The notes below the pieces were generated by a model. The model ran no database searches, was not told where the DNA came from, and worked only from the letters and a program-made list of their open reading frames with translations. The translations under genes were made by a program, and so were the position numbers. A stretch of 64,000 nt of DNA from positions 744,001-808,000 of the forward strand of contig JAHGAU010000017.1 of the NCBI GenBank assembly GCA_019925105.1, read 5' to 3'. Below are positions 45,901-57,300 of the stretch, piece by piece. The DNA is from Niebla homalea. Lineage: Eukaryota; Ascomycota; Lecanoromycetes; Lecanorales; Ramalinaceae. Numbering within the stretch: position 1 is the stretch's first letter; each line of letters opens with the position of its first letter.

Positions 45901-47506
45901 GGCTAATGTGTCACTTGCTCCAGTGGACCCGTGACGCGGTCGAAAGCCAGGCATTGCAAAGCTCCCATCGTCAGAGAACTCGGACGAATCGTCATCCCCT
46001 TTGATGATGCCTTCACAAGGTTTGCACACCCGTAAAGTCCCTTGCTGACCAAAATGCCCTCCGGAGATCACAGAAGTACACTTGGCATCGAAAATCTGGC
46101 CGCAGGTCCCTGAGATCCGTGGGATAAGTCTTCACATCGCGACGAGCATCTGCTGGAAAGGCACACTTACTACAATGATGTTTTCGACGAAAAGTAGAAA
46201 ATGCATCGCCACAGTAGAAGCAGTCTCGAGCATTTTCGTCTTTCATCCAGTATTCCTTGTTCAAGACCTTATTCTTCACTTGCGTGAAAACGTTCATTGT
46301 GCGTGGATCTCGAAATGCCATTGGTCGGGGATCTGGGCTCATGTTCAGTGCAGATTCCTGGTCACTGTCATGGCGAGTCTTGGGATAACGAGTGTTAGCA
46401 TGAAGCGGAACGCTCTGAAGGCTTTCTGCGTTTGTCTCAGAAGATGAAGCGCGAGTAACGTCAGGTCTTGGGGAGGTGGATCGACTAATGATTGGGGGAG
46501 CTAAGCTTTTACGTAGTGGGATTTCTAAATGTTGGTATTTTTTCCCATTATCGGTCTTTGCTTTCGCTTCTGGCTCCTGCGATAATGTACTTGGAGCGAA
46601 GACATCATCTGAGATAGCGCTACGGGCTTGAGCTGCCGGAGTCAGGCCTTTGGTAGCTCCTAGGAGAGCACGTGAGGCCGAAGGATTCTGACCTTGGGGA
46701 CTGTCGACTCGGAGCATGGGCGCCGCGTTGAGATCAGCTGGCTCTGTCGTTTGCTGAGACTGTTTCTCTCCACCCTCGTAACTTGGTGCAGAAGTCCTAT
46801 CTGGTGGGCCAATGACTTTATGCTCATCATAGAAGGGTATGCCGTGGTTGAGAGTTTGCTGGCTGAGTGATCTCGAACTGTCGAGCTCTTGAACCCCAAG
46901 CTGACTTCCTAGAGCGTCAGTCCCAGAGACAACTCTGGAAGGAGCCGACACTTGGGCTGGGGGGGGCTTCAAGCCGGCTCGTGGAATGGAGGTGGGGGAT
47001 AGATCCTCTTTGTCTTGTATTGACGATGACTGTTGTATCGGAGTGTGTTGTCTAGCTTGAGACTCGGAGGAGCGAGCAAGGTGACCGCCCGCTCGTGCGG
47101 ATGTAGTTGAGGCGGGTGGCGAGAAGGACGCGCTATCGATGGACGCCTTGCTCGAGCCAGCATCTTCCCCTCCCACGATGATGACATCTTTGACATTACC
47201 CACCGATGCCCTGATGCGGTGATAGAAGCCGGATATACCTCCTTGAAGCTCGCCTGCGATACTTTTGCTGTCCGGGCCAGACGAAGAGGAAGGTGGAGAG
47301 GTATATTCATTGAATGTTGTAAGCGATCCCGACTGGCTTGCGGAGCTGTGGATCAGATCTAGGGCTTGGGATATGGTCTCTCGACCTGGCTGTACACTGC
47401 TGGACAGAGATGACAAAGACCCACGGCGGGAGCCTCTTCGAAGTTGGGGTAGGAAGGTAGAAGATGCCGCTGGACTAGCAGCTTCTCTGTACGGCCTTGA
47501 AGCCAT
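39988..47506 (-). CDS. FAB1: 1-phosphatidylinositol 3-phosphate 5-kinase Fab1/PIKfyve
   Basis: Makes PI(3,5)P2 on vacuole/endosome membranes. Exons 47506-46171, 46109-40148 and 40087-39988 give 2465 aa. A ~400-residue Ser/Pro-rich N-terminus leads to a FYVE finger (~residues 415-485; CFYCGDAF, RRKHHC, and after the intron RTCGQIFDAKC). A Cpn60/TCP1-like domain spans ~870-1060 (NLALKCMPRSISHPNI, LLVERHVSGLALEFL), followed by a Cys-rich region (YSFGKYLELSFW, HRDHLRYFGF). The PIP-kinase domain is at ~2150-2440: DLKGSMRNR, NVMDYSLMIAID, IIDCIRTYTWDKKLE. The final exon is short: its intron (GTAAGT donor overlapping an apparent stop) adds NCWHQF, a conserved end in relatives, so the naive stop at 40144 is a splice artefact. 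Confidence 0.95.
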
Positions 47507-48129
47507 CGTACTGGGTTACTCTCAGCATGTTACAGCAGAGAGTGAACAGTGCAAGATCATATATGGCGCCTGGTGGCATAGCTTTCCTGCATCAAGAAGC
47601 TGCTTCTCTCCAAGACAATGGGAGCTTGCTTGCTTGCTCTCACAAACCCCACCTTCCAGAAGATCTTGGTCTTTGTTTGATAGTCTCACTCCATCAGATC
47701 AGCTTGTATCCCTTCAAGAATTCACCTGTGGCGTCACATCTTTGGAAATCCCGGCACATGATCCGAAAACGTTCCGGTTGCCATATTTGGAACCCTGGAA
47801 CACACTTGCCCTAGCTGTTGACACCTGCATGAGCTGCGTGGAGACTGGAGAGGAAAGTGTCACCAAACTAGCGCCCCGCCCCGCCGAGCTCCGGCTCCGA
47901 GTGTGTGTGGAAGACTGCATATAAAAACTTAAATCATCTATGATATCAACTTTCTTCAATTTGCATCGCCCCGGCTGCTGACCTCCTTTCTTCGAGAAAA
48001 GCAGTCTCTGGGTTACAGCTAATAAGGGGTTTCTCTTACGCGCTATCTTTACTGCAGTGGCAACACTATTCTTTTTGATCATGCCCTTACGCCCAAAAAA
48101 GCAAGTCAGCAGGGATATTGACGGTCAAC
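47507..48129. promoter_or_regulatory. Shared divergent promoter region, FAB1 and TPP1-like gene
   Basis: About 0.6 kb between two divergently transcribed starts. ORFs inside it (for example 47714-48082 minus) lack motifs. No specific binding site is claimed. Confidence 0.5.
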
Positions 48130-51100
48130 ATGGATCTAGTCAAACCTTGGCTTGTGTCTCATGCCGTTAAGGAGCTTGGGCAGGTATTACAATGGCGAGA
48201 ACAAGGCGAAAACCTATCCTTGCCCGGCGGGGAAGCTGGAGGAAGCGTGTTTGAAGACGATGGCAAGACAATCAAAATCAAGCCCACCAAGGTTGGACAG
48301 ACGGCGCAATTAATCAAGGTCAGAGGAAGCCGGGAAGCTATCCTACTTCTGACATGACCAATAGCTAAACAATTTCAATCCTACAGTTCGGCAAATCCCC
48401 TTCTCTTATTGAAGCTACCCTTTCCGACTCGAAGACGCGCATTCCCATTACCTTTGATAGCGCTGCCACTAAAGAGTATCAAACCCAAAATGGGCAGCCT
48501 GTGACAACAGGAACATTGGGCGCTGTCATCCAAATTCAAGAGTATGAGATCAGAGCGACCGCAATGGGACCGAGATCTGATCGGTTGTCTCTGTATGTTA
48601 CCAAGTTCAAGATTCTTGGCGCCAATGGGTCCGGGATATTTGGAGAGGTCCCTAGAGGCATTGATAGCGAAGAGAATGTTCGCGGTCTTTTGGTGAAACT
48701 AGCATCTCAATGGCAGAAGAGAGAACAGCTGGATAGCGCAGAGTCAACCCGTCGCTCTTCCTTCAACTCGAATCAGAACAAGTCGCCAGTCAAGGATGGC
48801 AGATCACTTAATGAGGGTCATTCTCTGGCCGAATCCGCGATTTTTGCAACGCAAATGCCGCGGATCCCATCTGGCCTGTCGACGGAGATACTTCGCGGTC
48901 GCGAAGATCTGGCCGAAAATTTGGATCATACGAGAGAGGAGTTGAGTCCACCGAATAATGCTGACCTTATTCGTGGATTTCAGAGACGGCAGTCCAAGCA
49001 GCCATCTCCTGCGGCATCGTCCCCGACCTTTAGCGAGCGGTATAGGGGTTCAAACCAAGAGATTACCTCTGCTGATGATGAGCCCAGTCAACTAGTCAAA
49101 GTCTCTCAGTCTGCAGCAGTTCCCATGCCGGAAAGCCATATACAAGCGAACGGCAAAAGCAGGCAGGAAGCACACCGTTCTACATCTTCAAGCCGCCCAC
49201 AAAGATCCGTTTCCAGCCCACGTGATAAGGGTGCTGCTAATTCTTCTTCTGTAAACGGGCGAAGTGCGCCTGCGATTGTTCCCGCAAAGCGCAAGCGCCG
49301 AGAAAGGGTGAGTGCTCGTGACGTGAAGATCCATAAAGACCAAGAGAACTTGCTTGCACGGCCTGATTGTGAGTTAATGTATCTCCACTGCTGAAGGATG
49401 GCTTACTTATTGCTCCCTAGCTTGGCTACCGGCAGAGCCGGGTCAACGTGAACCAATGGCAAACATTCCAATTCAGATACTCAACGAATTAAACCATGAT
49501 GCCGATAGCAGGTCTGGGCTTTCCAAGCGCTCGGGATCTCCCCTGGCGTTTGAGCACAGGCAAAGAGGTGTATCACATGTACAAGATGTAGCAAGCCAGG
49601 CCAGTATTTCTGAAGATGACGAAAAATTAGAATGGGGATCCTCGCCTATTAGACAGGCTCCGGAAGACCTCCCTATTGACAGTAGTCGTCCTGGCAGCAG
49701 CCAATCCAACAGATTCTTGACCAAGCAGATCTTTGGCCTCAGCAACCTAGAAGCATTTTCGGATGGCTATCCGGCTTCATCCTTCCAAGGCCATACGAAA
49801 AATGGTTCCGCATCTATTGCTTCAAGTCCACAACCGACACAGTCCTCACACAGTCCATCGCTCAATGGCGGGTCACCCAAAGTTATCTCGACCACCGATA
49901 AAGCAGATAATGCCATACATCAGCACCGCACACAGGGTTCAATGAGCGACGACGAGCGTTTACCGAATTCTTGCAAAATTGCAAGTAGCAAGAGTTATGA
50001 CCACTCAGATATGGTGCAGTCCCAGGATGGCCATCATTTTAGTAACGATAACAGAATGAAGTCTGATCATGACATACCCTCTTCAGTCGGTAGTGTCGTG
50101 TCAGCTCCTCAGACGCACGGGGCAGAGCTGGAAAGCTTCAATATCGCATCGGAATCACGCTCGCTGCCTCAAAATCTCCAAATGCATAGCCATAAACATA
50201 TCAAGTTGGCGAACTCGCAAAGTGTGGCTTCTCCTGCGTCTTCCGACTCGGACATAGAAATCTCAATCCCCCACCCGATGGAGGAATCCGAGTCTTATTT
50301 TGAGCAGGCCTCATCTCCAATTGAAATACCATCTACAGCAGACCAAGCACAAATCCCTTTCACACAAGTCAAACGAACGCCTTATACAAACGGTTTAATC
50401 TCGAGGACAGAGTCTACCAGTGTCGAACATCCAACTTCTTCGGGAACTCAGGATGTGTCTCGAATATCAGGTACTTCTCTAGGAGACTCCAATATTCTCA
50501 GCTCTGCGCGGTCGGAAGATGCGGCAGCTGCTGTCATTGCAAGAGATGCAGAGCTGGAGCTCGCCCTTAGAACTGGGGAAGCGCCGTCAGGTGGGACTCA
50601 ATCAGAAGATCGAGTCAAAGATCTAGGGGCAATAGGGATGAGGAATCTTCAGACCAATTCTGAAGACAGTGCAGCTGAGGAGCCCCAGCTCCAAGGAATG
50701 GTGGAAGGATTGCATTCTGACATAGATGCTTCCAATACACATGATCATGAGCCGCTGAAGCTGCAAGACGAGGAACTCAGCCCTAAGCACGAAGTGACCC
50801 AAGGCTCAACTAAACGAAAAGACTATTTTGCAGATGTACCTCTATCAAGAACATCAAAGCGAGCCAAACTGTCAGACTTTCTGCCAGAGCATCTCAGTCA
50901 AGAAGATGCAGGATCTACCAATCTGAGAAATCTGGTGGATCGACACCGCAAAGAATTTTTCACTTCTAGGAGGAGTAGCGCCAGCAGTGCTCAGGTCCCA
51001 AACCCTGTCTCTCCTGCCAAATTTGCAGGCAGCACCCTGCCTTCTATGTTGTCCAATGCCGAAAAGCACAGACCTATAACAAAGCCAGATGACGGTAGCA

Positions 51101-53049
51101 CTCAAAGGGTGTCTAATATGAGGGAATCTTCAAATGCCGCCCCAGAAACAGCTAACACCACCATTATAGATCCAAAGGCAGTCGTTGAACAGGACCGAGA
51201 AGATGGCCTGATGAATGAAACTCCTGATCTGCCGTCTAAAGAGCTTGCCAAACAACATTTCGATATTGCAGAAACGCAGGGCTCTCCGAAAGATTCAAGT
51301 GAGCTCGGCGAACAACATGCCAATGTTGCAGAAACGCAGGGCTCTCCGAAAGACTCAAGTGAGCTGGGCGAACAACATCCCAATGTTGCAGTAGCGCAGA
51401 GCTCGCCGAAAGATGCAAGTAATGCCCAAGCTACTGACGACAATAATGATCAAACTTCACCAAAACAGCAAAATTCAACAGCAGGGTCTCCACCTCCAGC
51501 GCCAAAGAGCGTTGTCCAACCAGAAAGTGATCCCATTGCTCCTGTAGTCCCGGGTTCGAAATCTGAGCACTCAGAAGAATCTGGCTCTACAACAAAACCT
51601 GGGCATTTTATTGAGGAGAAAGAGCCTACAGTGGTTTCGAAAGCTCCTACCAATCTCAAAGGTGGTACGGAAGCCTCTCCAGACAGGGTCGGACAAAGGC
51701 TAGAGCCAATCAATCCTTCAGCGAACTTGCAGATGCAGGGGCTCCAAAACACATCACCTAGCCACACGGAGAAGGGGCCCGAGAATCAGGACTCTATCAA
51801 TCAGCCTAAGAACGAGGACCACCAAAGCATCTTTGAACTATTCGGAGCTTCATATCCCTCGTACAAAGGGAACCAAAAGCACTTCCGCTCTATGTGTTCA
51901 AGAATCAAGAAGCTCATGGTCGATGGCGGATGTCCACACCAATATCTCTGGGACGATTTTATCATCAGACAGAAGACCGACTACTCTTTATATGTACAGC
52001 GATGTACTGAAGAAGCGGAAGATCCAGTCTCTTATGAACATTACTACTCGACTGCTATTGAGGAGCCTCTTCATACGAAAAAAGTAGTGACAGTGCGAAA
52101 CTTGCATGAAGGTCTGCCTGAGCAAAGCGAAAAGTCCCTGAGTGATCGTCATGGACATCAATCAGCATTTTTACCGAGAATTGGTGCCTCTTCTACTTGG
52201 AGCGAAACGTCCAGCCTGGATAGTCGAGAACCCATGAACCTACCAAAAATGGTACTATCTACCACCGCGCAGGGTAAGGTTACGTCACCGTTAGCCAACA
52301 AATCTTTCACCTTTGGGAAACCTCAGACAACCACTTCCCCGCCTTCAAGGGTTATTTCGCCCCCGAGAACGAGAAGGATACCCACAGAAAGGCAAGAGGC
52401 ACCGAATGTCACGATTGATCTTACCATGGACGATGATGAGCCTCCACCCACCCTGGCGGTAAGCCAATCGGAGACTGTTAGGAAAACAGGCCAGCCAGCC
52501 AAGATACGACGCTCACTGCCCTGGTCAAGTACCGGAACGCCATCAAGAACACAAGCCGCATCATATGATCCAGGCCAAAGCTTAGACAAGCGGAGGACTC
52601 CACAAACACCACGTCAGGCATTCAACTCCAGTAGGTTCGGCAAGGATCGTCAGCATGAAGTCATGGATGTCGAATCCACAAGAGCGCCGCTGGTAGACTC
52701 GCTGGTAGGCAAGGGAAAGGAGCCCGGCACTCAGCGTACCACCATCGACACCCTTTCTCACACGGGCGCTTCTAGAAGCCTAGTCTCTGACAACGATGGG
52801 CTGAACACTAGGTTCAATGACTCTCTGGGACCCAGGTCAGGGGAAGATGCACGATCGCAGGAGCAACGCCAGGGGTGGTGGCGAGATCCAGATACACCTT
52901 ACAACAAGTTCGTGCGTGATATGACAGCCATACAGCCGGGTAGAGGGAACAGTTACGCGTCACCGGATAACGTCAGGCGTGGAAAGGCCATACAGAAGCA
53001 ACGGCAATTGACGTTGAAGTATGTGTCCATGGCTGAGCTTGGACTTTGA
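48130..53049 (+). CDS. Shelterin TPP1/Tpz1-like telomere protein, 1599 aa
   Basis: Exons 48130-48318, 48387-49368 and 49421-53049 join in phase. The first ~180 residues look like the TPP1/Est3-type OB fold: MDLVKPWLVSHAVKEL, IKIKPTKVGQTAQLIK, SDSKTRIPITFDSAA, GAVIQIQEYEIRA and LYVTKFKILG. TPP1-type proteins bridge telomeric ssDNA-binding Pot1 to other shelterin subunits and recruit telomerase. After this come ~1100 residues of Ser/Gln/Asp-rich disordered sequence with a 3 x 20-residue repeat, then two conserved-looking modules: FELFGASYPSYKGNQKHF with LWDDFIIRQKTDY (~residues 1185-1245), and near the end WWRDPDTPYNKFVRDM. The family call rests on the OB region by eye. A short 3' exon could be missing. 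Confidence 0.68.
51241..51420 (+). repeat. Three 60-bp tandem repeats inside the TPP1-like CDS
   Basis: Three head-to-tail 60-base units starting at 51241, 51301 and 51361 encode 20-residue repeats with the core AETQGSPKDSSELGE. Units 1 and 2 differ at few positions; unit 3 has diverged more (VAQSSPKDAS). Unit length is a multiple of three, so copy number can change without breaking the frame. Confidence 0.95.
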
Positions 53050-53408
53050 TGACCTGCTTGAAGTATCCATCTTGCATAGCATAGCGAGGACCGGCTTTGG
53101 GGTTTTTGCTGGACATTGCTTTCCTGAACGCATTTCAGCGTTGGCACTTTTGCTATGCTTCGAAGCACGTTGCAATTGCACGATGAGATACCACATGAAG
53201 TATTAGGGTAGCTTTGGTGTCGCTTTAAACAAATCAAGATGCCTAATATGAGACGCTAGAGCTGACCACTGCATGAAGTTTTGAATATATTTCCCAGTGA
53301 CAGTGATCTAAAGGCATAAAAACGCACCTTGGTGGCTTGCTGAGGTAGGATTGCGCAACAGTGAGCAGAGGATTCAATGAGAAATCCAGATTAGCCAGGC
53401 TTGGACTA
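53050..53408. other. Intergenic region, nothing recognised
   Basis: 3' flank of the TPP1-like gene up to the inverted-repeat element; only short ORFs. Confidence 0.5.
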
Positions 53409-53873
53409 CCCCTATGTGCGCAAATGTTGGCCACTTCACAATTTTTGGATCCAAATTTTGAACTTTTTGTTAAAACCACGTTTCCACTCTGCACTCCACA
53501 ACCACGCTTCTAACCTGGCTTAAAGTTGATGGATCGAAGGTCCATAGTCTGAAGTAACGTATTAAGAAGTCAGTCAATCATTTGAGTTATGTTAATGATA
53601 TGGCTGGTAGTAGACCCCTATCGCGGGGTAAGTACTGGACGGGGCTGGGGCGCTGAAGGCGAAGATATAAACCCCCTTATAACTTAACGACGACTATCAT
53701 AAATTGTGTTAATACTTCTTAGAGCCTTTACGTTCTTAAAAGATGATATTCTGATACTTTAAGCCATAATGAAAGCCTGGTTGTGAAATGCACGGTGAAA
53801 GCGTCGTTTTGACAACTGTCTCAAAATTCGGATCTAAAAATTGTGAAGGGGCCAACATTTGCGCACATAGGGA
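53409..53873. mobile_element. MITE with ~100-bp terminal inverted repeats and TA flanks
   Basis: The sequence from 53409 inward (CCCTATGTGCGCAAATGTTG follows the first base) recurs in reverse complement ending at 53873. The arms extend ~100 bases (to ~53510 and from ~53772) at roughly 75-80% identity, best over the outer 55 bases, with many C/T and G/A differences. A TA dinucleotide sits immediately outside each end (53407-53408 and 53874-53875), as for Tc1/mariner-class insertions. The 260-base AT-rich interior encodes no transposase, so the element is non-autonomous. It ends ~110 bases before a tRNA gene. Confidence 0.75.
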
Positions 53874-53983
53874 TAGCTCTTCGGTAAAGGCTGGGCGCTC
53901 AATATCAAAAACCCCTTTTCTCAAGACTCTCGGAGACTTTTGGACTTTGATCATATAACTTCTTACTCTTCCATTGTTTCCAT

Positions 53984-54068
53984 GGTCGCATAGTCTAGCG
54001 GTTATGATTTCTCCTTTACACTCCCTTGTATACGGAGAAGGTCCTGAGTTCGATCCTCAGTGCGACCA
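53984..54068 (+). tRNA. tRNA-Val (anticodon UAC) with 12-base intron
   Basis: Acceptor stem GGTCGCA pairs with TGCGACC; D arm TAGTCTAGCGGTTATGAT; anticodon stem TCTCC/GGAGA; loop TTTACA..C giving anticodon TAC with an intron (ctcccttgtata) after position 37; variable loop; T arm CTGAGTTCGATCCTCAG; discriminator A. The bodies of fungal nuclear tRNA-Val genes look the same. A T-run (GATTTTTTA) just downstream is a likely Pol III terminator. Confidence 0.93.
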
Positions 54069-54080
54069 TTGATTTTTTAT
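54069..54080 (+). terminator. Likely RNA polymerase III terminator of tRNA-Val
   Basis: A run of six T within a dozen bases after the tRNA 3' end. Confidence 0.7.
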
Positions 54081-54350
54081 GTCCTCACAGGTAAAGTCAT
54101 TGGTTTCTGGGGCCTGGATTTAACTATTGTATAGCTCATGTGGTGAGGCTGAAACCACCGTGCAGACGTGAAACCTGCATCGTCCGCTGTAGGTAAACAT
54201 TCTTCCGCGCGGAAAGTCGAAATTCTCATTCGAGTTGCATCAATCATCGTTCAATCAAGTGACTGTGAACATCTCGGGAAACCCCACGATTGAGTTGAGG
54301 CAAAAGTCACGTAATGGTGTCCCCAGGAGGCCCATGACTTTGTCGACAAG

Positions 54351-57300
54351 ATGCATCTCGCATGCTCCTCACTTCCAATCACAGCTCTTGCATTTCTTCG
54401 CCTTGATAAGCAATACTTGCTTGTTGGAGAGGGCCAGCACTTGAAGCTTCTGGATTTGGATACCCGCGACTTCGTATCTTCCCAACCTGTTTTTGCCGCA
54501 CAAAGTATACATGGAATCCTGTCTTCACCAGATCCGTCGAAGTTTGGTAGGTCAGGGTTGGCACTCATTTGGGGCGGGCGCTCCGTTGCAATTCTTCGCA
54601 TCGTTTCCTCTACTGGAGGTCAAACTTCGGAGTCGTGTTCCATAGAAGTACTGGTCGCAGAAGTCAAAACACAAGATTGGATACTTGGCGCAAGCTTTTC
54701 ACCACCCGAGACTGTTTTAAGCCAGCATCATACGTTTCACGCGGGGCCAGTTCTCATTACAGCGCACAATGATCTTCTTGTTTTGGAAGGGTCGGCATCA
54801 GATGGGGAATGCCGGAGATTTCGGCGATGGGCTTCGGGCCCTAAGTCTTTATTGTATTCGTCCCACTTGTGCTGGAAGAGTGATCAGGAGCTACTGGTCG
54901 CCTCTGGCGCTGTAACAGGTGAGGTCATTGTCTGGTCTCCGTCTAAAGATTCAGGAGGCTACCATCTGCCTTCTCTTTTGCAAGGTCATGAAGGTTCCGT
55001 CTTTGGTGTGCGAATCTCCGGCTTGCTCGATTTGGGCAGACGGCCGGTTCGGCTGGTATGCTCATGCAGTGATGATCGAACGATCCGCTTGTGGGACATT
55101 ACGGATCTAGAATATTCAAGCGGTATTTCTAAGGCCGATTGTGTAGCAAGCGTTATGGGACATGGCTCTAGGATATGGTCTGTTCAATTCGCCGGTGGTA
55201 ATGATGAACTGCCTAATTTGGTTTCTTTTGGAGAAGATGGCACAGCTCAAACATGGCAATTGAGCCCAGAAAAGGGCAACAAGATGGATGATCCTGATCG
55301 AATCTGTCCATTATTGTCAGTCGTGCACAAATCAACGTATTCGTACCACTCGGGAAAGAATTTGTGGGCGCACACGATCTTCGATGGGGCGGATGAGGAA
55401 GTTTCACTAACTACAGGAGCGGCTGACTCTCGTCTCGTTGTCTACAATATGGATACTAGATTCGGTTCTCACAGCCCAGTAAAAAAAGAGATCTCAATGC
55501 AAGAAGCACAATCCGAGGCAGACAAATCAGACAAGCTCCAAATGGAAGCTTTATGTAGTACCAAGTCCCGGATAAGGGCTGTATTCGACGATATGAAAGG
55601 TGAATGGATTTTGTCAAGAAGTATTAGAAGCGCCCTGCCTTCTCAGCCGTCCGGAGACTTTGAAGGTTGGGCAATTCTCGAGCCGCGGGATGTGACTGAC
55701 GCCGGATATGACGCTGAACTGATATACCATGAGCAAGGAGAGTTTACTTCAAATAATATACCAGGCTTGAAAATGAGTGCCAAAAGGAGCTACGTCTACA
55801 GGTATCAAAAGAAGTCAGATCAAATTAGCGTATGGTTTGTCAAGCTCGACGGCAAGACTGTTGACTACCTCTTTCACATATTAGACTTCCCAAATATTCC
55901 TTCTATCGATCTGCACTCTCACCAGATTTCTGCGACGCGTCTCACTGCGACCGGGCATCATCTGTGCGAAAAAGACACTTATGATCCCGAGTATGACTTC
56001 CATTTCGCAGATTCAGCAATCTTATCATGGAGGATCAAGTATTCGGTCAGGGGCCCTCAGAAGGACTACGTGTCCGTCGCAGATTATACAAACCGCCAGC
56101 CTGCCAAGCAAGTAAAAGTCGATGAGCCCAGCCTTGTTGTTCGGGTAAATGATTCCATGATCACAAATTCAGCCCCTACCAATGATTCCTTTAAGGCCTA
56201 CGCCTGGATCACATCGAGAGAACTCTTGGCCACGACCGCTCAGGGGAACGTCTTCCTAGGCATACTGAATAAATCACAGCATGAGCCGATCCTGGAAGAT
56301 CAATTTGAGCCTTTGGTACACGGATCAGAATATTCTGTTCATTGGGAACGAGTCGGCAGTAGCATTGAGCTCAAGTCGACGTCCATGATCAGTACTGATG
56401 TGTTTCATGGTTTGGCATTGCTGACGGGCAATAATGCATCGATACATATCTATCAACACAGTCTAAGGAAACTGAGTAAATTCAACCCTGACAATAGCAA
56501 AGGCAGCATGAAAATAGGCTTTCTTAAGGTCCAGACGTCTCTGGACTTTGTGATCACGGAATCACGACAGCAGCCCAACATCAATCTTCTTACACGTTCT
56601 CTTGGTTCTCAGCATTCCAACATATATCGAGTGACCCTTGATGCATCACCAACAATACAATTGACCTTACAAATCCCGACGACTGATCAAGAAATCTCTG
56701 ATGAGTTCGTCACTACAAGTTCCTGGATGTTCGGTGATCATGATCTTGTGGTCGAAGGATCTAGACAAGGCGCCTTGCGGATTCACAGCTTACTTCATCA
56801 TACCACCCGAACGGTGGAAGAGGTTCACGGTGAAGAGACAATAACCGCCATCCTACCCTTGGTGACACGTGAACCTGGAAAAGCTTACCACGTCCTGACA
56901 ACAGGTCGAGATGGCAAATACGCTTGTCATAGAATCCGCATTAATGATGATCAAGTGGTAGATTTCCAGACAATCCATATCACTCGAGCGACGTTTGGGC
57001 CCAATATTGAAGGCGCCCATATCAATCCGCGCAATCTCGAAATTACCATCTGGGGCTTCAATGGTACACGATTTGTGGTCTGGAATGAATCAGATCACTC
57101 GGAATTGATGTCTGTTGAATGCGGGGGTGCCCACCGGCATTGGTCCTATTTCCACCACAGCGATACAGGCGGTGGGAGCTTCGTCTGGACGAAGGCTTCA
57201 TCATGCAATGTGTACTACCAAACACAGCCATCTCATCGCGTTCTACAACAAGGTGGACATGGACGAGAGATCACGGCGATGTCGATCTCGCCACTCCTTG

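Noticed and set aside
47714..48082. 122-codon minus-strand ORF between FAB1 and the TPP1-like gene
   Set aside because: It lies in the shared promoter region and has no recognisable feature.
53409..53983. Solo LTR or SINE at the tRNA
   Set aside because: The terminal repeats are inverted, not direct, and no tRNA-derived head is present in the element.
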